This document shows, in pieces, positions 35,855-44,164 of a stretch of 64,000 nucleotides of DNA. Position 1 is the first letter of the stretch; every line of letters starts with the position of its first letter. The notes beneath the pieces are model-generated. The model was not told where the DNA came from. It saw nothing but the letters and a program-made list of their open reading frames with translations, and made no database searches. The position numbers were made by a program, and so were the translations under genes. This DNA comes from JAWKHR01 sp041394725 (lineage in GTDB: Bacteria; Acidobacteriota; Vicinamibacteria; Vicinamibacterales; SCN-69-37), in the NCBI GenBank assembly GCA_041394725.1, contig JAWKHR010000033.1, positions 10,416-74,415 of the forward strand, read 5' to 3'.

Positions 35855-36253
35855 TCAGCGGGCGGCGTCGAGCGCGTCGAGCGCCTGCGTGGCGGCGCTC
35901 TGCGCCGCCTGGTCGAGCGAGGACGCGAGGCGCTGCGCGTCGCGCAGCTGGGCGAGCACGATCTCCAGCCGGCCCGCGCGCTCGGCGAGCCCGACTTCCC
36001 GGAGCGCCGCCTGCAGCTGCTCGACCTTGGCGCGGGCTTCCTCGAACCGCGCGCTCGCGTTGCCGAAGTTCACGGTGAAGAGATCCACGCGGCCCTGGAG
36101 CACGAGCGCCCGTGCCTCCGCGAATCCCGCGCGCTCCTCGAGCGCGCGCTGCTCCTGCACGAGGGCCGCCCGTCCGGATCCTCCGATCATCCACCCGATC
36201 CCGAACGCGACGGTCACGGCCAGCGCGATCCACCCGACGGATTTGAGGGTCAC
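35855..36253 (-). CDS. membrane-anchored coiled-coil protein, 132 aa
   Basis: An N-terminal helix (VGWIALAVTVAFGIGWMIGG, about 6-25) precedes a long charged helix rich in Glu/Arg/Leu with heptad-like spacing (ARFEEARAKVEQLQAALREV) and an Ala-rich end. It is probably an inner-membrane protein with a periplasmic coiled coil. GTG start at 36253. It converges with the secreted protein at 35842, 12 nt apart, with no visible terminator. The family is not recognised. Confidence 0.6.
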   Translation of the reverse strand: MTLKSVGWIALAVTVAFGIGWMIGGSGRAALVQEQRALEERAGFAEARALVLQGRVDLFTVNFGNASARFEEARAKVEQLQAALREVGLAERAGRLEIVLAQLRDAQRLASSLDQAAQSAATQALDALDAAR

Positions 36254-36277
36254 CGGAAGCGGCGATGGGCTGGGGGA

Positions 36278-36592
36278 CTAGTGAAGGGTGCGGGGTTCGG
36301 ACCAGGCGGAGAGGTTGGTGACGAGGTCGAGCTTTCTGAGGAGCTGTCCGATGACCTCGCAGGCATCGGGTCGTTGGCACAGCTGCTCAATCTGGCTCAT
36401 GACCCTGGAGAGTGCATCCTCGGCCTGCTCGATGGCGCGGTCCGAGAAGTACTCGCGTTGCTGTTCCAGGACCCGCCGATGTCGGGCGAACTCCTCGCGG
36501 AAGAACTCCGCGAGACACTGACAGGGAGAGCCGGAAAGCGGCAGGTAATAACCTGAATCGTCGACCGTTGTCAGACGAGTTTTCAAGGCCAT
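36278..36592 (-). CDS. hypothetical helical protein, 104 aa
   Basis: The ATG at 36592 has a GAAAGG Shine-Dalgarno and a very good promoter upstream (36610-36638). The product is mostly helical (FFREEFARHRRVLEQQREYF, IEQAEDALSRVMSQIEQLCQ) with three cysteines and no membrane segment. GC content here is lower than in the neighbours, which may point to a different origin. The coiled-coil gene at 36253 follows after 24 nt. Function unknown. Confidence 0.65.
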   Translation of the reverse strand: MALKTRLTTVDDSGYYLPLSGSPCQCLAEFFREEFARHRRVLEQQREYFSDRAIEQAEDALSRVMSQIEQLCQRPDACEVIGQLLRKLDLVTNLSAWSEPRTLH

Positions 36593-36609
36593 TTCGCAGG
36601 GACCTTTCG

Positions 36610-36638
36610 ATCTTAGGTATCCCGCCGCCGAAAGTCAA
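36610..36638 (-). promoter_or_regulatory. sigma70-type promoter of the 104-aa gene
   Basis: Minus-strand TTGACT (36638-36633), 17 bp, TAAGAT (36615-36610). The -35 matches consensus at 5 of 6 positions and the spacing is ideal. It lies only 8 nt from the gatB stop, so gatB and this gene appear transcriptionally separate. Confidence 0.75.
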
Positions 36639-36645
36639 ACCGTCG

Positions 36646-38095
36646 TCACATGCCGCCGAGGCGCGCGGCCAGTCGCTCCGTCACGAGCCGCGGATTCGCC
36701 TTGCCGCGGCTCGCCTTCATCACCTGCCCCACGAGGAACCCCATCGCGGACGTCTTGCCCGCGCGGTGCTGCTCGACGACGCCGGCGTTGGCCGCGATCA
36801 CGTCGTCGACGACCGCATCGATCGCCGTATCCTCTACCTGCGCCAGGCCCTCGGCGTCGACGATGGCCCGCGGCGTGCCCCGAATTCCACATCGTCTCGA
36901 ACACCTGCTTCGCGACCGAGCTGCTGATGACCTGCGTCTCGACAAGGCCGACGAGTTCGGCGATTGCGACCGCATCGATCGGCCAGATCCCGCAGCGAGT
37001 CGCCCGCGTCCTTCAGCGCGCGCGCACCTCGCCCTGGATCGAGGATTGCGCGGCCTTCGCGGGGGCGCCGGCAGCTGACCATCGCCTCGAAATAGTCGGC
37101 GCCGCCGTCTGATCAGCCGGACCAGCAGGTCGGCGTCGTGCTGCTTCAGCCCGTGCGCGGCGATGAAGCGTGCCTTGCGCGCCTCGGGCAGCTCCGGCAG
37201 GTCGCGCGCGACCGCCTCGAAGTCCACGCCGCGTCCACGACGAGCGGCGGCAGGTCGGGCTCCGGAAAGTAGCGGTAGTCGTGCGCGTCGGCCTTCGAAC
37301 GCATCGGCGCGGTGCGGCCCGTGTCGCTGTTCCACAGCCGCGTTTCCTGCTCCACCGCGCCGCCGCCGGCCACGATCGCGATCTGGCGCTCGATCTCGAA
37401 TTCCAGCGCCTTCTGGAGGTACCGGAAGGAATTGACGTTCTTGACCTCGGTCTTGGTGCCGAGCGCGGTCTGGCCGGCGGGCCGCACGGACACGTTGGCG
37501 TCGCAGCGCAGGCTGCCCTCCTCCATGTTGCCGTCGTTGACGCCGAGCGCCACCAGCGTCTCGCGGATGCGCGAGAAGCACTCGGCCGCGTCGGCCGCCG
37601 AGCGCAGGTCGGGCTCGGTGACGATCTCGATGAGCGGCACGCCGCTGCGGATGCCGGGGATCGAGTAGGTCGCGCGGTCCGGAGTCGGGGAAGCCGTGGT
37701 GGAGCGACTTGCCGGCGTCCTCTTCCATGGCGGATGCGCACGGAAGGAGCCGGACCCGGCCGGCGCCGAGGTCGAGGCCGCCGCCCGTGGCGAGCGGCCG
37801 GTCGGCGTCTGGTAGCCAGCAGGCGGGTCCGGATAAGTAGTTTCTTGCGGGCAGACGACGTGCAATCTCGACGCGGCACCGAAGGCGAGCGCGGCGCGGG
37901 CGGCGACGCCACGGCACGCCGGTTGAGGACGGGCAGCCCCCGGAAGCCCCAGGCAGACCGAGGCACACGTGGAGTGTTCGGCGGCGCGCCAGAACGCCGT
38001 CGAACACCCGCAGAAGATCTTCGTGCGCGTGAGCAGCTGCGCGTGGATCTCGAGCCCCGGTGACGGGCTCGAACGCCGGCGCCGTCGGCCGTCAC
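36646..38095 (-). pseudogene. gatB: Asp/Glu-tRNA amidotransferase subunit B, frameshifted
   Basis: Total length (about 483 codons) fits GatB, which amidates mischarged Asp-tRNA(Asn)/Glu-tRNA(Gln) with GatA and GatC. Conserved blocks appear in different frames: GAPPNT near the start, PLIEIVTEPDLRSAADAAE, GNMEEGSLRCDANVSVRPAG, TKTEVKNVNSFRYLQKALEF, HDYRYFPEPDLPPLV, and the C-terminal FLVGQVMKASRGKANPRLV. At least five frame changes lie in 36.83-37.25 and 37.66-38.06 kb. The GTG at 38095 overlaps the pckA stop as GTGA. Probably intact in the organism. Confidence 0.85.
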
Positions 38096-39669
38096 CGGGC
38101 CGCCCTGCGCCTTCCCGGGCCCGCCGCCTTCACGTCGGCCGACGCGGCAAACGCCTTGGTTCTCGGCGAACATCTTCCCGCTGACTTCTGCGCACCTGCG
38201 CGTCGTGACCTCCGCCCGTGTGCGCGGCGTCGGCACCGTCGCCGGCACGTCGGGACAGGGTTGGCACCTCGAGGTTGAAGATCGGGTCGGTGGCGTACGA
38301 CTTTTCGTCGAGCGCCCGAGAGGCTTCCGCCCGCCGTGATCATCGCGCGCGTGTGCGCGATCCGCATCCGGAGCCGACGCCATGCGGCCGCCGGTCCAGC
38401 CCGTCTTCTGGCGCACGCGGACGTTGTGGCACCGCCGTGCGCTCGCCGAGCAGCTTCGCGTAGACGTTCGGATCCCACACCATGAACGGCGCGCCGAAGC
38501 ACGTGCTGAAGGTCGCCTTCGGCTCGGTCACGCCGCGCTCGGTCCCGGCCACCTTCGCCGTGTAGCCCGACAGGAAATGGTACATCGCCGCCGCCGGCGA
38601 GGCCGCCGCGATCAGCGGCAGCACCGGTCGCGGTGAGCATCACCACGTTCGACGGGTGCCCGCCCTGCCCGGACGGCACCGCATTGTCGATGAACCGCAG
38701 CGGATACGCCCCCCGCGTGTTCTCGGTCACCGAGTCATCGTCCAGTCGAGCGCGCGCGTCACCAGGTCGCGTCCGCGTTCTCGAGCACGGTGCCGAAGCG
38801 CGTGGTGTCGTCGTCCGACCGGCTTCCTCCGAAGCCGGATCATCTTGGCGTAGCAGCCGCCCTCGAAGTTGGAGCACCCGGCAAGCAGCAGCCGTGCTCG
38901 TCGTCGCCGATGAGCTGCCGCGACAGGTCGCTCGAGAGCGTGGTCTTGCCGGTGCCCATGAGCCGAAGAACAGCGCCACGTCGCCACCCATGGACCCGAT
39001 GTTCGCCGAACGAGTGCATCGGCATCGCGTGTCGCGCAGCCTGGCGGTAGTTCATGACGGTGAAAATCGACTTCTTGATCTCGCCCGCGTAGTTCGTCCG
39101 CCGATGGCACCCGTAACGCGCAGGAAGTTGAGGAGGATGAACACCTCCGAATTGGTGTGCTCGGCCGCCGGGTTCGCATGGAAGCTCGGCACGTCGATGA
39201 CGGTGAACTGCGGCTCGTGCGCCGCCTGCTTCACCGGGTCGGTCTCGGGAATGAAGAGGTGATGCGAGAACAGACTGTGCCAGGCGCGCTCGGTCACCAC
39301 GCGCACCGGCAGCCGGAAGTCCGGGTCGGCCCCCGCCCAGCAGTCCTGGACGAAGAGATCGCGGCCCCGCAGGTGCGCCATCATCCGGCGGTGGATCCGA
39401 TCGAACGACTCGGCGTCGATCGGCCGGTTCACCTTCCCCCAGGCGACGTGCTGCTCGCTGCCCGCTTCCTTGACGATGAACTTGTCGTTGGGCGATCGGC
39501 CGGTGTGCTGGCCCGTCCGGCAGACCAGTGGACCATCGGCGGCGATCATCGCCTCGCGACGCCGCACCGCCTCCTCGTAGAGGGCGGCCACGCTCGGATT
39601 CCAGTAGACGTGCGACGCGCCCTCAATCCCGACCGCTTCCAGCCCGACCTTCCGCTCACCGCCAGCCAT
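38092..39669 (-). pseudogene. pckA: ATP-dependent phosphoenolpyruvate carboxykinase, frameshifted
   Basis: The span equals 526 codons, the size of ATP-type PEPCK (oxaloacetate + ATP to PEP). From the ATG at 39669 about 190 residues are intact: RTGQHTGRSPNDKFIV, WHSLFSHHLFIP, FHANPAAEHTNSEVFILLN. Beyond about 39100 the frame switches repeatedly, but the kinase P-loop (GTGKTTLSSDLSRQLIGDDE), ENTRGAYPLRFIDNAVPSG and STCFGAPFMVWDPNVYAKLL are clear. AAGGAG lies 6 nt before the ATG, with a promoter at 39703-39732. Its stop overlaps the gatB start. Confidence 0.87.
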
Positions 39670-39702
39670 GAATGCTCCTTCACGCGAGAAAACAAACGCC
39701 GA

Positions 39703-39732
39703 ATTTTACCAGCTTCGGGCCGGAGTCGTCAC
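39703..39732 (-). promoter_or_regulatory. promoter of pckA
   Basis: Minus-strand GTGACG (39732-39727), 18 bp, TAAAAT (39708-39703). The -10 matches consensus at 5 of 6 and the -35 at 4 of 6 positions. The leader is about 27 nt and ends in a strong AAGGAG. Confidence 0.6.
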
Positions 39733-39820
39733 GGCACGACCCCGCGCGGTCGCCGACCAGATCCGTCGGGGTTCGCCATCCGGACTCATCGGACGTCCCC
39801 GTTCGTCCGATAGCCCCGGC

Positions 39821-40831
39821 ATGCCCGCCGCCCGACGCCCGCCGCACGCCCGACGACTCGCCCTCGCCGCCGCCCTGGCCTTCGCCGCCGGCTGCGCCTC
39901 GGCCCCGCGATCGACGCCCGGCGCCGGCCCCGTCGTCCCCGACGAGGTCGCGGTGCGGTCCGGCGGCCGCGTCATCCACGTCCCGCTCGAGGACTACGTC
40001 CTGGCCTCGGTCCTGTCCGAGGTCTCGCCGGTCGGCGAATCCGACCAGGTCGTGGCCCGCATCTTCGAGGTCCAGGCCGTGATCGCGCGGACCTACGCCG
40101 CCGCGAACCTCGGCCGCCATCGTGCCGAGGGCTTCGACCTCTGCGACGGCACCCACTGCCAGCTCTACGACCCGGCGCGGATCCGCACGTCGCGCTTTGC
40201 GCCCGAGGCCCGCGCGGCCGTTGCGCGCACGGCCGGCGAGATCCTGCTCTACGGCCGCCACCCGATCGAGGCGGTCTACCACGCCGACTGCGGAGGACGG
40301 ACGGCGGCGGCGGCCGACGTCTGGGGCGGGTCGCTGCCCTACCTGACCGGCCACGCCGACGACGACGTCCAGGTGAGGCACCGGACGTGGCAGGTGCGGG
40401 TCTCGGCCGATGCCCTGCGCACGGCGCTCAACGCCGACGCCCGGACGCGCATCGGCGCGCACTTGCAGGCCCTCTCGGTGACCAGGGTCGACGGGTCGGG
40501 TCGGGCGGCAGCCCTGGAAGTGGACGGCGACTCGAGCCGGACCGTCAGCGGTGAGGCCTTCCGTTCGATCGTCAACCAGGCCCTGACCGGTCAGGGCCTC
40601 ATGAGCACGCGCTTCACCCTGACGGGCGATCCCGGCCGGGGGTACCTCTTCGCGGGCACGGGCTTCGGCCATGGCGTGGGCCTCTGCCAGGTGGGCGCGG
40701 CGGCCCGGGCTCGGGCCGGCCAGTCGGTCCCGGACATCCTGGAGGCCTACTACCCTGGCGCCGCGCTGGTGCGGCCGGCGTCCTCGTCGGGCCACGGCCC
40801 CCGTCCGTTTCCGGGTGGTTCCGGGGGGTAG
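39821..40831 (+). CDS. SpoIID/LytB-domain lipoprotein
   Basis: 336 residues. The signal peptide LALAAALAFAAGC ends in a lipobox (FAAGC), so a lipoprotein is likely. The SpoIID domain (about 50-325) has VPLEDYVLASVLSEVSP, VQAVIARTYAAANLGRH, AVYHADCGGRTAAAADVWGG and the end FGHGVGLCQVGAAARA. SpoIID enzymes are lytic transglycosylases on denuded peptidoglycan; in non-sporulating bacteria they are linked to division or cell-wall turnover. The ATG at 39821 is chosen by the signal peptide. It diverges from pckA. Confidence 0.9.
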   Translation: MPAARRPPHARRLALAAALAFAAGCASAPRSTPGAGPVVPDEVAVRSGGRVIHVPLEDYVLASVLSEVSPVGESDQVVARIFEVQAVIARTYAAANLGRHRAEGFDLCDGTHCQLYDPARIRTSRFAPEARAAVARTAGEILLYGRHPIEAVYHADCGGRTAAAADVWGGSLPYLTGHADDDVQVRHRTWQVRVSADALRTALNADARTRIGAHLQALSVTRVDGSGRAAALEVDGDSSRTVSGEAFRSIVNQALTGQGLMSTRFTLTGDPGRGYLFAGTGFGHGVGLCQVGAAARARAGQSVPDILEAYYPGAALVRPASSSGHGPRPFPGGSGG

Positions 40832-40901
40832 CCGCGCCAAGGTGCTGCCCACCAGCGGGTTGCCCATTGGTGCCCGGTCCCGGACCGCCGGGCAAAGCTG
40901 T

Positions 40902-40907
40902 TACAAT
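40902..40907 (+). promoter_or_regulatory. -10 element before the ECF sigma gene
   Basis: TACAAT, 38 nt before the GTG at 40946. No standard -35 was seen at 16-18 bp. The stretch after it (AACTGTCAACTC) is AT-rich compared with the surroundings and could hold a regulatory site. Confidence 0.4.
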
Positions 40908-40945
40908 CGAGGCCGTAAACAACTGTCAACTCAAGACGTAATCCA

Positions 40946-41620
40946 GTGACAGCAGCCGCGAACCCGCCGACCAGTGGCCGAGAAGCCGACGCCCGCGTGG
41001 CGGTCGACGTCAAGGCACTCCAGGCGGCCGGACGCCAGGATGCCGCGCGGGATCGCTACGCGGAGCTGGTGACGCGGCATCAGCGGCGGGCGTTGCGCAT
41101 CGCGTTGCACTACCTGCGCGACGCCGCGGACGCCGATGAAGCGGTGCAGGACGCGTTCGTGAAGGCGTACCTGCACCTGGGCACGTTTCGGGAGGAGCTG
41201 CCCTTCGAGATCTGGTTCACGCGCATCCTGATCAACGGATGCCTGGACCGGCTGAAGGGCCGCCGCCGGCGCGAGCGCTGGATGGCTCCTCCGCCCCTCG
41301 ACCCGAACGGGGTCGAACGGGACATGGCGGAATATCTGCCGGCTCGGGGGCCAAGCCCGGAAGATCTGGTGCTGGCCGACGAACGGCGAAGGCGGCTGAC
41401 CACGGCGCTGGCCGAACTGCCCGAGCGGCAGCGGCTGGTGTTCATGCTCAGCCATTTCGAGGGACGGTCGTCGCGGGAAGTGAGCGCGATGACGGGGCTC
41501 AACGAGTCGACCGTCCGGGTGCATCTGTTTCGGGCCATCCGGCGGCTGCGCGCGATTCTCGCGCCCGGCCGTCCGGCCGAGGCCAAGGCAAGCGGGAGGA
41601 GTCATCGTGCGACTCGCTGA
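40946..41620 (+). CDS. ECF-type RNA polymerase sigma factor
   Basis: 224 residues. Region 2 (about 30-100): RDAADADEAVQDAFVKAYLH, FEIWFTRILINGCLDRLKGR. Region 4 (about 150-205): LAELPERQRLVFMLSHFEGR, EVSAMTGLNESTVRVHLFRA. The layout is close to RpoE-like sigma factors that guide transcription for envelope stress. The GTG at 40946 gives the full first helix. It overlaps the anti-sigma gene by 14 nt. Confidence 0.92.
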   Translation: MTAAANPPTSGREADARVAVDVKALQAAGRQDAARDRYAELVTRHQRRALRIALHYLRDAADADEAVQDAFVKAYLHLGTFREELPFEIWFTRILINGCLDRLKGRRRRERWMAPPPLDPNGVERDMAEYLPARGPSPEDLVLADERRRRLTTALAELPERQRLVFMLSHFEGRSSREVSAMTGLNESTVRVHLFRAIRRLRAILAPGRPAEAKASGRSHRATR

Positions 41621-42197
41621 TGCGATTCTCCGTCAGGGACACCTGTCCGAGCGCGCACTGACCGACGCGCTGATGACCGGCGAACGGCCGGCACATCTCG
41701 ACGCCTGCGATCTCTGCAGCGACCGGGCCGTCGAACTCAGCCGTTGGCTGGACGACGTCCGCGCTCTGGGCATCGACGCGGCCGACCGGGTCTTTCCACC
41801 CGAGATGCTGCACGCCCAGCAGGCGCAGATCATGCGGCGGCTCGAGCAGATCGAGCAGCCCGTGGCGCGGGTCATCGCCTTCCCCGCCGCCCAGCCCATC
41901 CAGCCGCCCATCATGGGCCGGCGCGTGGCACCCGCCTGGCTCGGCGTCGCCGCGGCGGCCGGCCTGATCCTCGGCGTCATCGGCGGCCAGGTCACGGCCC
42001 GGCTGGGGGCTCCGGCCTCGGCACCTGCCGCGGCCGCCGCGACCGTGCCCGATCGCGATCCGGCCGTTCGCCCGACCGGCTACGCCATTTCGCCCGACGA
42101 CCTGCTCCGCTCGGATCTGTCCGAGCCGCTCGCCAGCCCGCTCGACACGCTCGACCAGGCCACGCCGCGGCTGGTGGCGGCCAACATCGGCGGATGA
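41607..42197 (+). CDS. anti-sigma factor with HxxxCxxC zinc motif and one membrane helix
   Basis: 196 residues. HLDACDLC (about residue 31) is the H-x3-C-x2-C core of zinc-binding anti-sigma (ZAS) domains. One membrane helix lies at about 110-128 (APAWLGVAAAAGLILGVIGG) and an Ala/Asp-rich region follows outside. It starts with GTG at 41607 after GGGAGGAG and overlaps the sigma gene, so it is the cognate regulator of the 40946 factor (inference from context). Confidence 0.82.
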   Translation: MRLADAILRQGHLSERALTDALMTGERPAHLDACDLCSDRAVELSRWLDDVRALGIDAADRVFPPEMLHAQQAQIMRRLEQIEQPVARVIAFPAAQPIQPPIMGRRVAPAWLGVAAAAGLILGVIGGQVTARLGAPASAPAAAAATVPDRDPAVRPTGYAISPDDLLRSDLSEPLASPLDTLDQATPRLVAANIGG

Positions 42198-42208
42198 GCG
42201 GAACCGGC

Positions 42209-42214
42209 TAAGAT
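42209..42214 (+). promoter_or_regulatory. -10 element before ispH (leaderless type)
   Basis: TAAGAT ends 6 nt before an ATG at 42221, the geometry shared with four other starts in the window. A transcript from it would begin at the first base of the short leader ORF. Confidence 0.55.
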
Positions 42215-42220
42215 AGCCGG

Positions 42221-42265
42221 ATGGGGTCGTTCCACACCCGCGCCATGGAAGGACGGGCTCGTTAG
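42221..42265 (+). CDS. candidate 14-aa leader peptide, in frame with and abutting ispH
   Basis: ATG at 42221, 14 codons (MGSFHTRAMEGRAR) and TAG at 42263-42265. The GTG start of ispH follows at once and in the same frame. It would be translated from a leaderless mRNA. Either it is a regulatory uORF, with ispH expressed by reinitiation or readthrough, or the TAG is a sequence error and IspH has an N-terminal extension. Confidence 0.4.
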   Translation: MGSFHTRAMEGRAR

Positions 42266-43462
42266 GTGGCGCAGGTGATCTTCCGCAAGGGGCTGGACAT
42301 GAAGGAGGCCGTGGCCTCCGAGCTGTCCGCCGCCTACCACAGCCAGATCGTCGATGAGGTCCGGGCCAACGACTACCGGCTCGAGTCGGGACGCCTCACG
42401 CTGTTCCTCGCCCGCGAATTCGGCTTCTGCTACGGCGTGGACCGCGCGGTGGACTACGCCTACCAGACCCGCCGGAAGTTCCCGGACAAGCGGGTGTTCC
42501 TGACGGGCGAAATCATCCACAACCCCCACGTCAACGACCGGCTCCGGAGCCAGGGCATCCGATTCCTGAGCGATCCGGACGCCAGCTGGGACGACATCCG
42601 GCCCGAGGACGTGGTGATTCTCCCCGCCTTCGGCGTGTCGATTGCCGACATGCTGCGGCTCGAGGGGTACGGCTGCACCCTGGTGGACACGACCTGCGGG
42701 TCGGTGCTCAACGTCTGGAAGAACGTCCGGCGCTACGCGCAGGACGGCTTCACGTCGGTCATCCACGGCAAGGTCCACCACGAGGAGACCCGGGCGACGG
42801 CGTCCCAGGCGACCCAGTTCCCCAACGGTCATTTCCTCATCGTCCGGGACGAGGCCGAGGCGGGCCTGGTCTGCGAGTTCATCCGTCGGGGTGGCGATGG
42901 CGCGGCCCTGGCCGCCCATTTCGGGGAGGCCGTGTCTCCGGGCTTCGACCCGGACCAGCACCTGGGCTACATCGGCTGCGCCAATCAGACGACGATGCTG
43001 ATGAGCGAGTCCCTGCGCATCGGCGACATGCTGAAGGCCGCCATGCGGGACCGTCACGGCGAGGCCTCGCTGGCCGACCGTTTTCGAGCCTTCGACACCA
43101 TTTGCAGCGCGACCCAGGAGCGGCAGGACGCGGTCACGGCGCTCCTGGACGAGCGGGCTCTGGACCTGATGGTGGTCATCGGTGGCTATAACTCGTCCAA
43201 TACCTGCAACTTGGCCAGGATCTGCGCCGAGCGGGTTCCGACGTACCACATTGCGGAGCCTGACTGCCTGGTGTCGGCCACCGACATCCGGCACCGGCCC
43301 ATCGGGCAGCCCTCGACCGCCGGCGTCCCGGAAACCGTGACGTCGGGCTGGCTGCCCGCGGAGGGCCGCCTGGCGGTGGGCCTGACGGCTGGCGCCTCGA
43401 CGCCGAACAACCTGGTGGGCCAGGTGATCGAGCGTCTCCGGGCCCTGGCCCTGAACGCCTAA
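42266..43462 (+). CDS. ispH: 4-hydroxy-3-methylbut-2-enyl diphosphate reductase, long form
   Basis: 398 residues, the length of plant/cyanobacterial-type IspH rather than the roughly 315-residue E. coli form. The three [4Fe-4S] cysteines are present in FGFCYGVDRAVDYAY, LVDTTCGSVLNVW and DTICSATQERQDAV. GEIIHNPHVNDRL is the substrate motif. It makes IPP and DMAPP in the last step of the MEP pathway. The GTG at 42266 directly follows a TAG; an ATG at 42299 is a possible alternative start. Confidence 0.94.
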   Translation: MAQVIFRKGLDMKEAVASELSAAYHSQIVDEVRANDYRLESGRLTLFLAREFGFCYGVDRAVDYAYQTRRKFPDKRVFLTGEIIHNPHVNDRLRSQGIRFLSDPDASWDDIRPEDVVILPAFGVSIADMLRLEGYGCTLVDTTCGSVLNVWKNVRRYAQDGFTSVIHGKVHHEETRATASQATQFPNGHFLIVRDEAEAGLVCEFIRRGGDGAALAAHFGEAVSPGFDPDQHLGYIGCANQTTMLMSESLRIGDMLKAAMRDRHGEASLADRFRAFDTICSATQERQDAVTALLDERALDLMVVIGGYNSSNTCNLARICAERVPTYHIAEPDCLVSATDIRHRPIGQPSTAGVPETVTSGWLPAEGRLAVGLTAGASTPNNLVGQVIERLRALALNA

Positions 43463-43505
43463 TCCGCACGTAAACAGCGATTTGCGCCACGGCGTAACTC
43501 TAGGC

Positions 43506-44081
43506 GTGCAACCGAAGGCCTCCCCCCTGACTCGCAACCTGACCGTCGCCGGATTGGTGCTCGTCCTGACCGCGGCCATTGCGGGCGGGAGCGAGCTCAT
43601 CGCCCGGAGCCGTCGTGCCGCCCAGCCGGGCCAGGCGCCAGGTCACGCGCCGGCGGCCGACCAGGCCGGCCGGAGCAACGAGGGCCGGGGCCAGCAGCGG
43701 CCCTCGCCGTCGGGACGGACGTGGGAGTGGTGGAAGGACGCCGACGTTGCGAAGGAACTGCAGCTGGCGACCGAGGCCGCGAACCGCATCGACCAGATCT
43801 ACCAGAACCGGAATCGCCAGATGCGCCCGCTGGCCGAGAAGTACCTGGCCGAGCGCGACAAGCTGGATCAGATGACGCGCGAGCGCGTGGCGTCCTACGA
43901 GGAGTACCAGCTCCAGGTGCAGAACGTCGAGTCGCTGTATTCGCGGCTGCGCGAGAGCCGGATCGTCATGCTCTACCGGATGTACCAGGTGCTCAGCCAG
44001 GAGCAGTATCAGAAATTCCGTACGTTGCTGGATCGGCGCGGCGGCCGGGGCCGCGGCAGCCGTCCGACTCCGGAACGGTAG
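43506..44081 (+). CDS. Spy/CpxP-like periplasmic helical protein
   Basis: About 191 residues. An N-terminal hydrophobic segment (LTVAGLVLVLTAAIAGG) for export or anchoring, a Gly/Pro/Gln-rich part, then a helical domain from about 80 to 180 with TWEWWKDADVAKELQLATEA and YRMYQVLSQEQYQKFRTLL. The helix-hinge layout and size resemble Spy/CpxP (LTxxQ) chaperones, but LTxxQ itself is weak (LSQEQ). It precedes an efflux operon by 83 nt, which suggests envelope-stress control. A TTG at 43482 is an alternative start. Confidence 0.65.
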   Translation: MQPKASPLTRNLTVAGLVLVLTAAIAGGSELIARSRRAAQPGQAPGHAPAADQAGRSNEGRGQQRPSPSGRTWEWWKDADVAKELQLATEAANRIDQIYQNRNRQMRPLAEKYLAERDKLDQMTRERVASYEEYQLQVQNVESLYSRLRESRIVMLYRMYQVLSQEQYQKFRTLLDRRGGRGRGSRPTPER

Positions 44082-44164
44082 ACCGTCCCGTTCGTCAAAC
44101 GACTTTCAGACCGTGACCGCGGCCGCCCCCTGCAGCGACCGCCTCGAAGTGGAGTGAGTCCGCA

